From: Candidatus Thorarchaeota archaeon
GTDB taxonomy: Archaea; Asgardarchaeota; Thorarchaeia; Thorarchaeales; Thorarchaeaceae
Assembly: GCA_003345555.1 (NCBI GenBank)
Contig: PRDJ01000037.1
Location: 1 to 58,313 of the forward strand
Reading direction: 5' to 3'
DNA length: 58,313 nt
Below are positions 51,126 to 58,313 of the stretch, one piece after another; position 1 is the first letter of the stretch, and every line of letters starts with the position of its first letter. A program made the position numbers and the translations under genes. The notes under the pieces were generated by a model that worked only from the letters and a program-made list of their open reading frames with translations, did no database searches and was not told the DNA's origin.

Positions 51126-53084
51126 ATGTCAAAGCGTTTACAGAGCGGCCGCAGAAGGCCGGTCATTGATAGGCTTCATGATGCGCGTGAGCGGAGAGCT
51201 CTCGAAGACGATCTTCAATTGCTGAGAAAGTTAGTTCTGGTTCCATATGCTCTGGAATGTCAGACGCTTGTCCTTGATGAGCCCCTTTACGAGTCCACTG
51301 TAGGATTGAATCCTCTCCCATCGTCTGCATATGGCGAGGACAGAATAGACTCAGCTTTAGGTATGTCTCTGGCAACAGAATCAATTACTGGATGGGATCG
51401 TCCTCTGGCCGCCAAGGGTAGTACATTGAGAATGCAGATTGACTCGCTGCTTCCCGACAATCTTCCGAACAGGCCGTCAATTATCTATGCTCTCTGCAGG
51501 GTAGTCACTGACGACATACCTTCGAAGACACGTTGGCAGCTCTATAATCCCGGCCTCGACTCCTTTGCCGCCGCGGTCCTAGCTATTCACCATGTCGGAA
51601 AGGAAATCGCAAGGAGACCGGCTTGGCTAGAAGTCCTATGGCGGACCAGTATACTGCGTCTCAAAGTTGGCGTGTTGAGGGATTTGCTAGCAGCGCTGCG
51701 CGCTGCGCCGACAGCTGGCCGAATGAGGAAGCGTCTTAGGAAGGTAGGCCATCGTCTAATGAAAATGCTCCCCCAAGACCCCCTTGGAAGCACCATCATT
51801 GATACTTGGCTTGCTATGATACCCGGTGATATGAGCGGCCGCCTTCCCAACGATATCATCGACAGGCTACGAGATGGAGAGACAAAGGGGAAACAAAAGA
51901 GAAGCGGAATCTCCGAGGAACTTGAGCTCCTCCAATCATCCTCGGTGATATGGCCAGTGATGACGCTCAGAGCAGATGGATCCATCGCAGGCGATTCCGA
52001 GGGAATACTCAGCGAGGTTCGCCAACAACTCAATGCTTTGGAGTATAAGCCAGTCCGGGATATCTGTGCGTATTTGGCAGAACGTCCGATGCCCGGTTGT
52101 CCTACAGGTGCGGATGTCATGAACGCCACAGGTCTGACAAAGAGCGCATCCTATCATGCGTCAGCCTTTCTTCAGATGGTGATAACAGAGGACTATGTAC
52201 CTTCCTTCGGGTCTATGGGTCTTCAGTATAGGTACGTTATGATGTCTCAAGAGAGAGGCGTGGACAGGCCTCTGGCAATAGCTGACAAGTGCTTCCTCCG
52301 CCGCGAGCACGCGGCAAAAACCACAACCAAGAACTTGGCTCATGCAGGTTTCCGCGTCGCTGTCGGTCAAGTTGAGCCGGTCGGTTCCCAAGGCCCGAGC
52401 GAACGGGACTTGCCTGAAAACTCGTTTACCGTTTCTGTTCAGTCCCAGTTTGTGTCCGTGCGGCTTGACCTCTATGATGTTGGCAAGTCAGTATGGAGGG
52501 AGCCTTGGAACGAACGCCGACCGGCGCCAAGATCCACCATTCTGCATCTAACAGGGTCCGAGCCGCCCGTGCTTGGACCTCCCTCAGTTCCGATGCAGCG
52601 TGAAGTTGATGCTCTCAGCATATTGTGGAGCTTCAAAGGGACAAGACCGACACGCCGATGGTTGTTCGAAAGGATGGGTTTTCCTGCGGGCACGGCGGAA
52701 CATATCATCCCGAGTCTGTTCAAGAAAAGACTTGTGCGACTGATGTATTATCCCGCGCTTGAGTACTGCAGCTTGCCCGAAGGAATCTTCGCTTGTTCGA
52801 CTGGCATGTCCGCAAGAGATCTATTATCATACACGCGATGGGCTGTGGGGGTCTTTCCATATTGTCGTATACTCACAAACAAGTCCGCGGGCGATGTTGT
52901 GGCAATCGCAAGAGTTCCTCGTCTAAGGAGTACACTTGCCTCTGAGGTGATCAGAGACCGACTTGAGGAGACTGGTTGCGAATTCATGGTCTCGGTCATC
53001 CAATCTTACAAATCCTATTACATGACAGTACTAAATAGACTCTACAATCCTGTCTCCAGAGACTGGCTGGATCCGTGGTCTTAG
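51126..53084 (+). CDS. large putative DNA-binding protein, paralogue of the protein at 40425
   Basis: The 652-residue product starts at ATG 51126; no ribosome binding site is evident and a TATA-like CATAAGAG about 30 bases upstream suggests a leaderless transcript. It is soluble and very basic in the first 30 residues (KRLQSGRRRPVIDRLHDARERR). A helical middle (about 95-260) precedes a winged-helix-like segment (about 305-365, CPTGADVMNATGLTKSASYHASAFLQ). The C-terminal 160 residues match the end of the protein at 40425: a helix-turn-helix-like segment ending in LVRLMYYPALEY, an alpha/beta unit, then IQSYKSYYMTVLNRLY. It is divergent from the surface protein operon and converges with FEN1. 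Probable regulator. Confidence 0.6.
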   Translation: MSKRLQSGRRRPVIDRLHDARERRALEDDLQLLRKLVLVPYALECQTLVLDEPLYESTVGLNPLPSSAYGEDRIDSALGMSLATESITGWDRPLAAKGSTLRMQIDSLLPDNLPNRPSIIYALCRVVTDDIPSKTRWQLYNPGLDSFAAAVLAIHHVGKEIARRPAWLEVLWRTSILRLKVGVLRDLLAALRAAPTAGRMRKRLRKVGHRLMKMLPQDPLGSTIIDTWLAMIPGDMSGRLPNDIIDRLRDGETKGKQKRSGISEELELLQSSSVIWPVMTLRADGSIAGDSEGILSEVRQQLNALEYKPVRDICAYLAERPMPGCPTGADVMNATGLTKSASYHASAFLQMVITEDYVPSFGSMGLQYRYVMMSQERGVDRPLAIADKCFLRREHAAKTTTKNLAHAGFRVAVGQVEPVGSQGPSERDLPENSFTVSVQSQFVSVRLDLYDVGKSVWREPWNERRPAPRSTILHLTGSEPPVLGPPSVPMQREVDALSILWSFKGTRPTRRWLFERMGFPAGTAEHIIPSLFKKRLVRLMYYPALEYCSLPEGIFACSTGMSARDLLSYTRWAVGVFPYCRILTNKSAGDVVAIARVPRLRSTLASEVIRDRLEETGCEFMVSVIQSYKSYYMTVLNRLYNPVSRDWLDPWS

Positions 53085-53100
53085 TTCCCACTGCGGGCTC

Positions 53101-54087
53101 TCATGTCCACTGCTCCAATGTGGCTTGGTGTCTCCCGAATTCGCGCCATATCCGGACAATCTGGTCAGCAGTCTCTTCACTCCTTTCCTGACCAAAACAG
53201 GGCAGAAGAAGAGAAACAAGCTTGGACACGATTGGCGGTCTAAGAGATGCATCGAGGCCTGAAACGGAAATGTAGGCGGTCTGTTCGAAGACTTCTCGCG
53301 CGAGAAGGAGCGGTTCCCTCTCATCGGGGCGGTAACCTTTCGCCCTCAAGACAGCCTCTAGACTCCCATACCGCTTCAAGAGGATGGTTCCCTTGTGCGG
53401 ACCCACTCCCTTGATGCCGTCATTGTGGAAATCGCAGCCGCAGATTACTGCCAGGTCTCTAAGCTGGTCAAGGCCCAGACCAAGTGAGTCTTCGAGTTCC
53501 TGAAGCGTAGCTCTACAGATGCGGCCTCGGGACAACTCCATGTGATTTGTCACATGAGGGCTTCCAAAGAATAAGGCGTCCGCATCATTTGATACAACTG
53601 TCTTGACGAGGCCGCCCCTGCACAATGTCGCGCACAGCATTTCCGCCTCTGAAGGTGCCGTCAAAGTGGGAACACCCATGGCACGCGCCAAGTCCTTGAG
53701 GTGTTCTGCTGCAAAATACATGCGAAGTGCGGGGCTGTTTAGAATCTCTCTAGAGACTTTCTCGTTGTAGGGGTCACTCTCTCGTGAGAACTCAGAATAG
53801 ACCTCATGGGCTCTTATCACGAGCTCGGGGTTTGGCTCTCTCTTCAAGGACTCCGGAGGTCCATCGAAGACCAAGACGGGCAGCACCTTATTACGAAGTG
53901 CAGTCTTGATGAGACCAAATCCCATCAGAAGGTGCTCGAGAGGTACTCTTTCTCTGTAGGTCTTCTTCCGCTTCAAGACAGAGACTCTTCGGGTGATGTA
54001 ATTCGGTGCATCTACTGCAATGGTTCCGAGAATCTCGTATGAATCGGCCCAGACCCACGGAATGACACTGAACCGTTTTACGCCCAT
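53101..54087 (-). CDS. fen: flap structure-specific endonuclease (FEN1)
   Basis: The 328-residue product starts at ATG 54087 with GAGGAC upstream. FEN1 cuts 5-prime flaps in Okazaki fragment maturation and repair. All seven catalytic acidic residues are in place: D26 (AVDA), D75 (VFDGPP), E147 and E149 (APSEAEM), D168 and D170 (SNDADAL) and D219 (CGCD). The helix-hairpin-helix region follows (HNDGIKGVGPHKGTILLKRYG). The C-terminus QATLEQW fits the PCNA-interacting box QxxLxxW. The first residues MGVKRFSVIPW diverge from the usual archaeal MGVNL start. It is the last gene of a tight five-gene minus-strand operon, nine bases after the degenerate RecA-fold gene. Confidence 0.92.
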   Translation of the reverse strand: MGVKRFSVIPWVWADSYEILGTIAVDAPNYITRRVSVLKRKKTYRERVPLEHLLMGFGLIKTALRNKVLPVLVFDGPPESLKREPNPELVIRAHEVYSEFSRESDPYNEKVSREILNSPALRMYFAAEHLKDLARAMGVPTLTAPSEAEMLCATLCRGGLVKTVVSNDADALFFGSPHVTNHMELSRGRICRATLQELEDSLGLGLDQLRDLAVICGCDFHNDGIKGVGPHKGTILLKRYGSLEAVLRAKGYRPDEREPLLLAREVFEQTAYISVSGLDASLRPPIVSKLVSLLLPCFGQERSEETADQIVRIWREFGRHQATLEQWT

Positions 54088-54096
54088 TGGGAGTCC

Positions 54097-54825
54097 TCAC
54101 TTGATGCTGCTGATGTTTTTTGCTGACAACCTGATCACAACCCCCGTTGGAGGATCGGGAAGAGGACATCTTTCTACAAGTATGGTGACTAGGTTGTCCG
54201 TACCAACATCCAGCTTCTCTACGCGTACGACGCTGTCAACGTTGTGCGCCACGACGTTGCCGCCAATCGGGGAGGGCTCACCAGAGGACCAATTGGGTGA
54301 AGAGTGGTCTGTCATCATCACATGCGCTGAGCTATGATTAACGAATTCCCTTATCGTCTCCAGTGTATGAAAGAGCTTTCTTTGTCTTCCTGGACCGGTG
54401 ACATCGTCACTCAAATCAAGTGCCGACGTTAGGCTATCGACCACAACGACCTGCACTCGTTCAGTGTCACGAATGAGTGATAGCTCATGTTCTATGTCTG
54501 AAAGACTCAGCACTTTTCCGACAGCTATGCGTTGAAGGATTCCCGACGCATCTTGGTACCGACCGCACAAGGACCTAGCCAATGTTGGACTGTAGTTGTT
54601 CCCGGCATGTAGATAGACCGAGCGCTGCCCGTTTGCTTTGGCTGCGCAGACAGTGACCAAGTGTGCAAGTGCCGTGAGGGGTGCCCGACTAGGACCATGA
54701 AGCAAGCTGATCTGGCTCGGTATGAGCAGCCTCCCCAATACTGCATCTAGGGGTTTGGGCACCAAAGAAAAGTGAGGCGCAGGGTCAATCGCTATCTCCT
54801 CAAGCGGCCTGCGATAGATGCTCAT
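54097..54825 (-). CDS. RecA-fold protein with a degenerate Walker A (pseudo-ATPase candidate)
   Basis: The product is 242 residues from ATG 54825, behind a GAGGAGG ribosome binding site; a GTG precedes it by one codon. The fold follows RadA/RadB/KaiC: a strand leading to the P-loop position, then helix, VYLHAGNNYSP and the Walker B strand VQVVVVDSLTSAL with D130. The P-loop reads GPSRAPLT at residues 44-51 instead of GxxGxGKT, so the Lys that binds the phosphates is missing and ATP hydrolysis is unlikely. The start overlaps the membrane-protein gene at 54800 by 26 bases. It likely pairs with the ATPase at 55775 or acts as an adaptor for FEN1. Confidence 0.75.
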   Translation of the reverse strand: MSIYRRPLEEIAIDPAPHFSLVPKPLDAVLGRLLIPSQISLLHGPSRAPLTALAHLVTVCAAKANGQRSVYLHAGNNYSPTLARSLCGRYQDASGILQRIAVGKVLSLSDIEHELSLIRDTERVQVVVVDSLTSALDLSDDVTGPGRQRKLFHTLETIREFVNHSSAHVMMTDHSSPNWSSGEPSPIGGNVVAHNVDSVVRVEKLDVGTDNLVTILVERCPLPDPPTGVVIRLSAKNISSIK

Positions 54826-55771
54826 CACCTCCTCGGATTAGAGAGTAATTCCTAAACAGGACTACACCGGTCTCCAGCCCTCGTGGGATTTCCTCTGTCT
54901 TGAGGCCGGGAACAATCTCTTCTGGAAACACAGCTACGAGGCTTCCTTTGTCGGCAAAGACTGTCAGTCTCTCCGGCCATTGGGAAATTGCTTGAGTCAA
55001 CGCCATGCTGTCTCTGACTATGCGATAGTCACGCATCTTGAGCCCATATGATTCATCAATGAGTGGAAGCATAAGAACGGCCTCGGCTAGCAAGGGCCGG
55101 GCCCGCTTCACATGGGAAATACCATATTCCGAAAGCGTAGACGTTGCCTTGCGAAACACTCCTTCATCGGCATCTGAGGAAGTAACAATTACAGCATAGC
55201 AGTCTGCAAGACGAGTAATCGATACAGGTAGAAGGGGCCTCTCCTTCATCAGCTGTATAACCTTGTGTCTATCTTCCTGCTGCAGTACAATCACTCGTGC
55301 TTGTTGCATGAGGGCGCTAGAGAGTGTCGCGATCGCTGTTGGGGTGATTTGACCTGATGGGTTGTCAGTGTACAATGCCAGCGAACGCAGTTGAGACCTT
55401 CCTCTGTAATTCCAGACGCTCGGAGGGAAAGCTGCTGCGGAGAAGCTAAGAATGGTGGCCACAGATGTGATGAAGGATGCGAGAAGTCCCCATGGAAGAA
55501 CGTACGCAAATGAGACAGCGGCCACGTAAGCGATTGTTCCGTAAGCCAACATGGTTAGAATCGGTCTGGTTGGAGAATGGCTCTTGACTCGTCGCACCAG
55601 CAGGCAGAGGACAAGAGTTCCAACGAATGTCAATATAAGAGGAAGCAAGTCACCATGACGTGCTGATACAACAACTGAAATGATTGAAGCCAGAATCTCA
55701 GTCCCTACGGTTAAGACCACCATGACCACCAGACCGAACACGATTCCTTTCCACAGAAGGCCGCCGAACAT
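54800..55771 (-). CDS. four-helix membrane protein with a soluble C-terminal domain
   Basis: The 323-residue product starts at ATG 55771 with GGGAGGA about eleven bases upstream, three bases after the stop of the ATPase gene. Four hydrophobic helices lie at about residues 4-35, 42-62, 71-95 and 96-115. The C-terminal 200 residues are soluble and of alpha/beta type, with ARVIVLQQEDRHKVIQLM, YAVIVTSSDADEGVF and TVFADKGSLVAVFPEEI as probable strands. No motif is recognised; the C-terminal part could be a ligand-binding or protein-binding module. Its end overlaps the next gene's start, implying translational coupling with the pseudo-ATPase. Confidence 0.7.
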   Translation of the reverse strand: MFGGLLWKGIVFGLVVMVVLTVGTEILASIISVVVSARHGDLLPLILTFVGTLVLCLLVRRVKSHSPTRPILTMLAYGTIAYVAAVSFAYVLPWGLLASFITSVATILSFSAAAFPPSVWNYRGRSQLRSLALYTDNPSGQITPTAIATLSSALMQQARVIVLQQEDRHKVIQLMKERPLLPVSITRLADCYAVIVTSSDADEGVFRKATSTLSEYGISHVKRARPLLAEAVLMLPLIDESYGLKMRDYRIVRDSMALTQAISQWPERLTVFADKGSLVAVFPEEIVPGLKTEEIPRGLETGVVLFRNYSLIRGGDEHLSQAA

Positions 55772-55774
55772 GCT

Positions 55775-56461
55775 CTATGGATTCCTCCCGATGTCTGATG
55801 ACTGGCAAATGCAGTTTACTTCAATCAGTCCCGTGTCCAGAAGTCTCAGTCTGCCAATCTGCGTCTGAACTCCAGATTTCGGATCAATGCCTGTAATGCT
55901 AGAATATCGACCCGCCATCTCTCTTCGTATGAGAATCTCTTTATCGGACCAGCGCCTGATTGCTTGTTGATGAACTGGGGCATTCTCGCTTTCCTGAAGC
56001 AATCTGCACTCGCTGGTAACAAGCACTCTTGATCCATTGGCCGCTAGGGCAGCAAGAGTGGGCAGCGCCTCCTCAATGAGCTCTTGACCCCACAACGTGG
56101 GGTTCGAACGCGCCATGTCCGCCACTCGCGTCACTGGGTCCACCACAATTAGTGCAGTGCTCCTTTCGAGCAAGGGCACAAGATTGAGAATAGCTCGCTG
56201 TGCTTCGTTGTGACTCCGAGTCATTGTCACGAGGATGTTGCCAGTGCTACCGCCCCGCTCTTTCACGTTTCTCTTGAGATGAGGTATGAAGGACATCTTC
56301 CCATCTGTGCTAATCCATTCAACCTGAGTGTTAGCAGACGCTTGGGCTGCCATCGCGACGGCAAAGAGACTCTTCCCGGCACCTGCAGGTCCCCAAACAT
56401 GTACGAGCCCGTTGAGTCCCAGCGAGGTCGATGGCCAACGACTAGATGTCTCTATCCTCAT
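55775..56461 (-). CDS. RecA-fold ATPase (RadB/KaiC-like)
   Basis: The product is 228 residues from ATG 56461, preceded by AGAAGGACAG; the frame is open to 56641 but that part overlaps the previous gene entirely. Walker A is G24-PAGAGK30-S, with a Walker B strand STALIVVDPV ending at D108. A RadA-type layout follows, with ALAANGSRVLVTSECRL after Walker B. The small size without an N-terminal DNA-binding domain recalls RadB or other archaeal single-domain RecA paralogues. It probably hydrolyses ATP. Its start lies inside the last codons of the membrane-protein gene upstream, and it precedes a second, degenerate RecA-fold gene, so heterodimer formation is plausible. Confidence 0.8.
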   Translation of the reverse strand: MRIETSSRWPSTSLGLNGLVHVWGPAGAGKSLFAVAMAAQASANTQVEWISTDGKMSFIPHLKRNVKERGGSTGNILVTMTRSHNEAQRAILNLVPLLERSTALIVVDPVTRVADMARSNPTLWGQELIEEALPTLAALAANGSRVLVTSECRLLQESENAPVHQQAIRRWSDKEILIRREMAGRYSSITGIDPKSGVQTQIGRLRLLDTGLIEVNCICQSSDIGRNP

Positions 56462-58217
56462 CGTTCTGTCCTTCTTCCGTTGCTTTTCCACCGGCATCCT
56501 TGTGAACCAATGCCCGCACAGAGTGTTCCTGTCCGCGTGTCTTGACGACTGTGTCAGCTTTGGTGGGGTCATCCATCTTGGCAACATAACGTGTTTGTGC
56601 TGCCGAGTCTTTGTCCTCGCTCTCAACAGACTTGCTAGCAACTGGGCTCTCTAGAGATTCTTGCATTCGCAAAGTGGCCGATGCTTCTGATTTCCTGGAC
56701 GGCAGAGAGTCCGTAGTAGGACTTGAATTATCACGTATGGATTGGGAGGCCTGTCTGAATTCCTCATTCCTGTCTACATGTTTGCCTCCAGTCACGGGCT
56801 GATCGAAATCTGGCTGAGTTTCTGCTTTCGTCTCCGGTGAACGAGCAACTGATACTGTTTCGTCCGGCCCATGCAGAATCTGTTCGAGTTCATGTGCAAC
56901 AGTTTCCATTGCCCACGTGTTCATGACGTTGTCGAGTTTCTCCCTAGCATCTTGGGTGAGCACTCCCGAGTCACCCAAGACGTTTGTCAGTGATGTCATG
57001 TGGTCGACGACTTCCCCGAATCCTATGGGACTTGACAGATGTCCGGTGAGTCCAACGTAGGCAACAGCTAAGCTTTCCTCTTCTGAATTTACGCCGAGGT
57101 ACTTCATGAATCCAAGGAATCTCTTGAGACCTTCGTCTGTTCCAGCCAGAGATGGTTCGATCTCATTTGCAGGGCTTGGTGAGAGGCGCACACACTCATC
57201 TAGCACGTAACATGCCGACGAAACAGCATGATTCACATCGCCCGCCTTCAGTGCTTCTGCCGCCATCACCATCAGAGGTGAGACAACGAAGCTTAGGTCT
57301 TCAACCGTTCTCAGCAAGTCCCGGTTCTTCTCAGCTGATTTTGCGGTTCTGGCGGAATCTCCCACCTCCAATGCGTGGAGATGCTCGGTCTTCAGTGCAA
57401 GAACGAGCTCGTTGAATCTCCGCCTCGATGTAGACAGCAGCTTGACAGTCGCAATGCCGGCAACTCCTGCGAGCAATAGAGGTACAATCATTGCAGTTGG
57501 GTGTCCTAGACCGACCATGGAAGCTGTCATCAGCCCTACCAATATAGTGACGAGGGCTAACACACCATACCATCCGTTCGCCATCGCCTGCCGAACTAGA
57601 GCTACCTTGTTCTTGCCTACACCGTTTCTCAGCTTTGCGGATGAGGACCTCATGTCGCTCTGCCGCGAAAGTGCAAGGTCACTGATGCTCACTACCCTTT
57701 TCGAGTCCGTCAGCCATGAAAGGTCTGCCGCGGGTCGAATGTCCTTGCAGATTGCATACACCCATCTTGTCTCTATGACTATCGAAGATGCTTTACCTGA
57801 CTGTGTCAACAGTATCGGCAGACGAATGCGTCCCCAGGGCATGACCAAAGGTTTCTCGCTCAATGATTCTTCGAGACCCACATCGTCAAGAATGCCTTGC
57901 AGCGGCCTATTCACATGCGCCAGTACCGCTGCCATCATCGCAGTTGTAGTTTTCCATGCTTTGTCAGAACGCAAGTCCACTACGTGCGTGATTTCAATAT
58001 GCACACTGCGAGTTCCCGGAACCGCCTCAAGTCGGACTGCTAGAACAATGCCGTTTGAATAAGAGTGAACTCTGTGACCTGAGTTCTTGAGGATTGCAGC
58101 AATATCGTCAGTGCGGCGCTTGGTATCATCCTTTGCTCCTGTCTCACTGCGAGCGGAAGCATGTTGATCGGTTTTCCCAGAAACCTCCCTGGGCATCTCA
58201 GATTCAGTCGTTGTCAT
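56442..58217 (-). CDS. two-helix membrane protein with large soluble regions, first complete gene of the FEN1 operon
   Basis: The product is 591 residues from ATG 58217, with GGGGTGAG about four bases upstream; a GTG at 58226 would add three. The N-terminal 45 residues are polar, then comes a domain of about 150 residues (VHSYSNGIVLAVRLEAVPG, VHIEITHVVDLRSDKAWKTTTAMMAAVL). Two membrane helices lie at about residues 217-262. A helical, repeat-like region (about 270-440) follows, then a long disordered tail rich in Ser, Glu, Lys and Gln. I recognise no family. The start overlaps the stop of the upstream partial gene, and the end overlaps the ATPase gene by 20 bases. Confidence 0.7.
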   Translation of the reverse strand: MTTTESEMPREVSGKTDQHASARSETGAKDDTKRRTDDIAAILKNSGHRVHSYSNGIVLAVRLEAVPGTRSVHIEITHVVDLRSDKAWKTTTAMMAAVLAHVNRPLQGILDDVGLEESLSEKPLVMPWGRIRLPILLTQSGKASSIVIETRWVYAICKDIRPAADLSWLTDSKRVVSISDLALSRQSDMRSSSAKLRNGVGKNKVALVRQAMANGWYGVLALVTILVGLMTASMVGLGHPTAMIVPLLLAGVAGIATVKLLSTSRRRFNELVLALKTEHLHALEVGDSARTAKSAEKNRDLLRTVEDLSFVVSPLMVMAAEALKAGDVNHAVSSACYVLDECVRLSPSPANEIEPSLAGTDEGLKRFLGFMKYLGVNSEEESLAVAYVGLTGHLSSPIGFGEVVDHMTSLTNVLGDSGVLTQDAREKLDNVMNTWAMETVAHELEQILHGPDETVSVARSPETKAETQPDFDQPVTGGKHVDRNEEFRQASQSIRDNSSPTTDSLPSRKSEASATLRMQESLESPVASKSVESEDKDSAAQTRYVAKMDDPTKADTVVKTRGQEHSVRALVHKDAGGKATEEGQNDEDRDI

Positions 58218-58313
58218 TTGGCTCACCCCTTTTCATTCGAGATTCAATCGCATCTGACAATCGGGTTGCAGTCTCGCTTGCTTTTGATAATCCACCAAGG
58301 CTGGCAATAGCTT
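58204..58313 (-). CDS. C-terminus of an unidentified protein upstream in the FEN1 operon (partial)
   Basis: The minus strand is open from the window edge to a TGA at 58206-58204. The last 35 residues include a Ser/Ala-rich helix (SLGGLSKASETATRLSDAIE) and a polar basic-acidic tail (RMKRGEPNDND). The stop lies inside the start region of the next gene, a 14-base overlap, showing that at least one more gene belongs to this operon. It is too short to identify. Confidence 0.6.
   Translation of the reverse strand, partial: AIASLGGLSKASETATRLSDAIESRMKRGEPNDND

Noticed and set aside
56462..56641. 60-codon N-terminal extension of the RecA-fold ATPase
   Set aside because: It overlaps the end of the upstream gene fully, reads as basic low-complexity sequence and lacks a ribosome binding site, whereas ATG 56461 has one.
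58218..58226. GTG start three codons before ATG 58217
   Set aside because: The ribosome binding site GGGGTGAG overlaps this GTG itself and is better spaced for the ATG.

Overview
This 58.3 kb window looks archaeal. Several genes start with GTG or TTG behind strong purine-rich ribosome binding sites. TATA-like boxes sit 25-60 bases upstream of starts. It carries a flap endonuclease (FEN1) with a C-terminal PCNA-binding motif, a TFS/RpoM-like zinc ribbon, a TldD/TldE-type pair, an archaeal-type stand-alone pyruvate kinase C-terminal domain and many membrane-anchored secreted proteins with Thr-rich stalks. The roughly 50% GC content, the abundance of subtilases and giant Ig-like surface proteins, and a bacterial-type DnaK-DnaJ-GrpE set would fit an Asgard (Thorarchaeia-like) genome. 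That assignment is inference and was not tested by any search. No rRNA, tRNA, CRISPR array or insertion sequence was recognised. LAYOUT. 1-6.5 kb: small membrane proteins, an HExxH metallopeptidase, an M29 aminopeptidase, a DUF6159-type membrane protein, a universal stress protein, an orphan Thr-stalk/membrane-anchor fragment and a small unknown protein. 6.6-10.5 kb (minus strand): phosphoserine aminotransferase SerC, a DUF1015 protein and an Old Yellow Enzyme reductase. 10.7-18 kb (plus strand): zinc ribbon, toroid-fold protein, O6-alkylguanine-DNA alkyltransferase, two unknown proteins, then TldD and a TldE/PmbA-like partner. 18.1-32.4 kb: three secreted S8 subtilases of different architecture (1060, about 956-964 and 1606 residues), with an FAD/NAD(P) oxidoreductase translationally coupled to the first, a coiled-coil membrane protein, and a long structured leader before the third. 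32.4-40.3 kb: 2-hydroxyacid dehydrogenase, winged-helix protein, CitG-like protein, sirtuin, the grpE-dnaK-dnaJ operon and the pyruvate kinase C-terminal-like protein. 40.4-53.1 kb: a 2603-residue surface protein and its membrane-protein partner (minus strand), flanked by two plus-strand genes whose products are related to each other in their C-terminal halves. 53.1-58.3 kb (minus strand): a compact operon with a partial upstream gene, a two-helix membrane protein, a RecA-fold ATPase, a four-helix membrane protein, a second RecA-fold protein with a broken Walker A, and FEN1. BEST CANDIDATES FOR UNDESCRIBED BIOLOGY: (a) the FEN1 operon, where a complete flap nuclease is co-transcribed with an ATPase/pseudo-ATPase pair and two membrane proteins, suggesting membrane-associated DNA processing; (b) the giant surface protein locus flanked by paralogous putative DNA-binding proteins; (c) the leader of the 1606-residue subtilase, which can form alternative hairpins.
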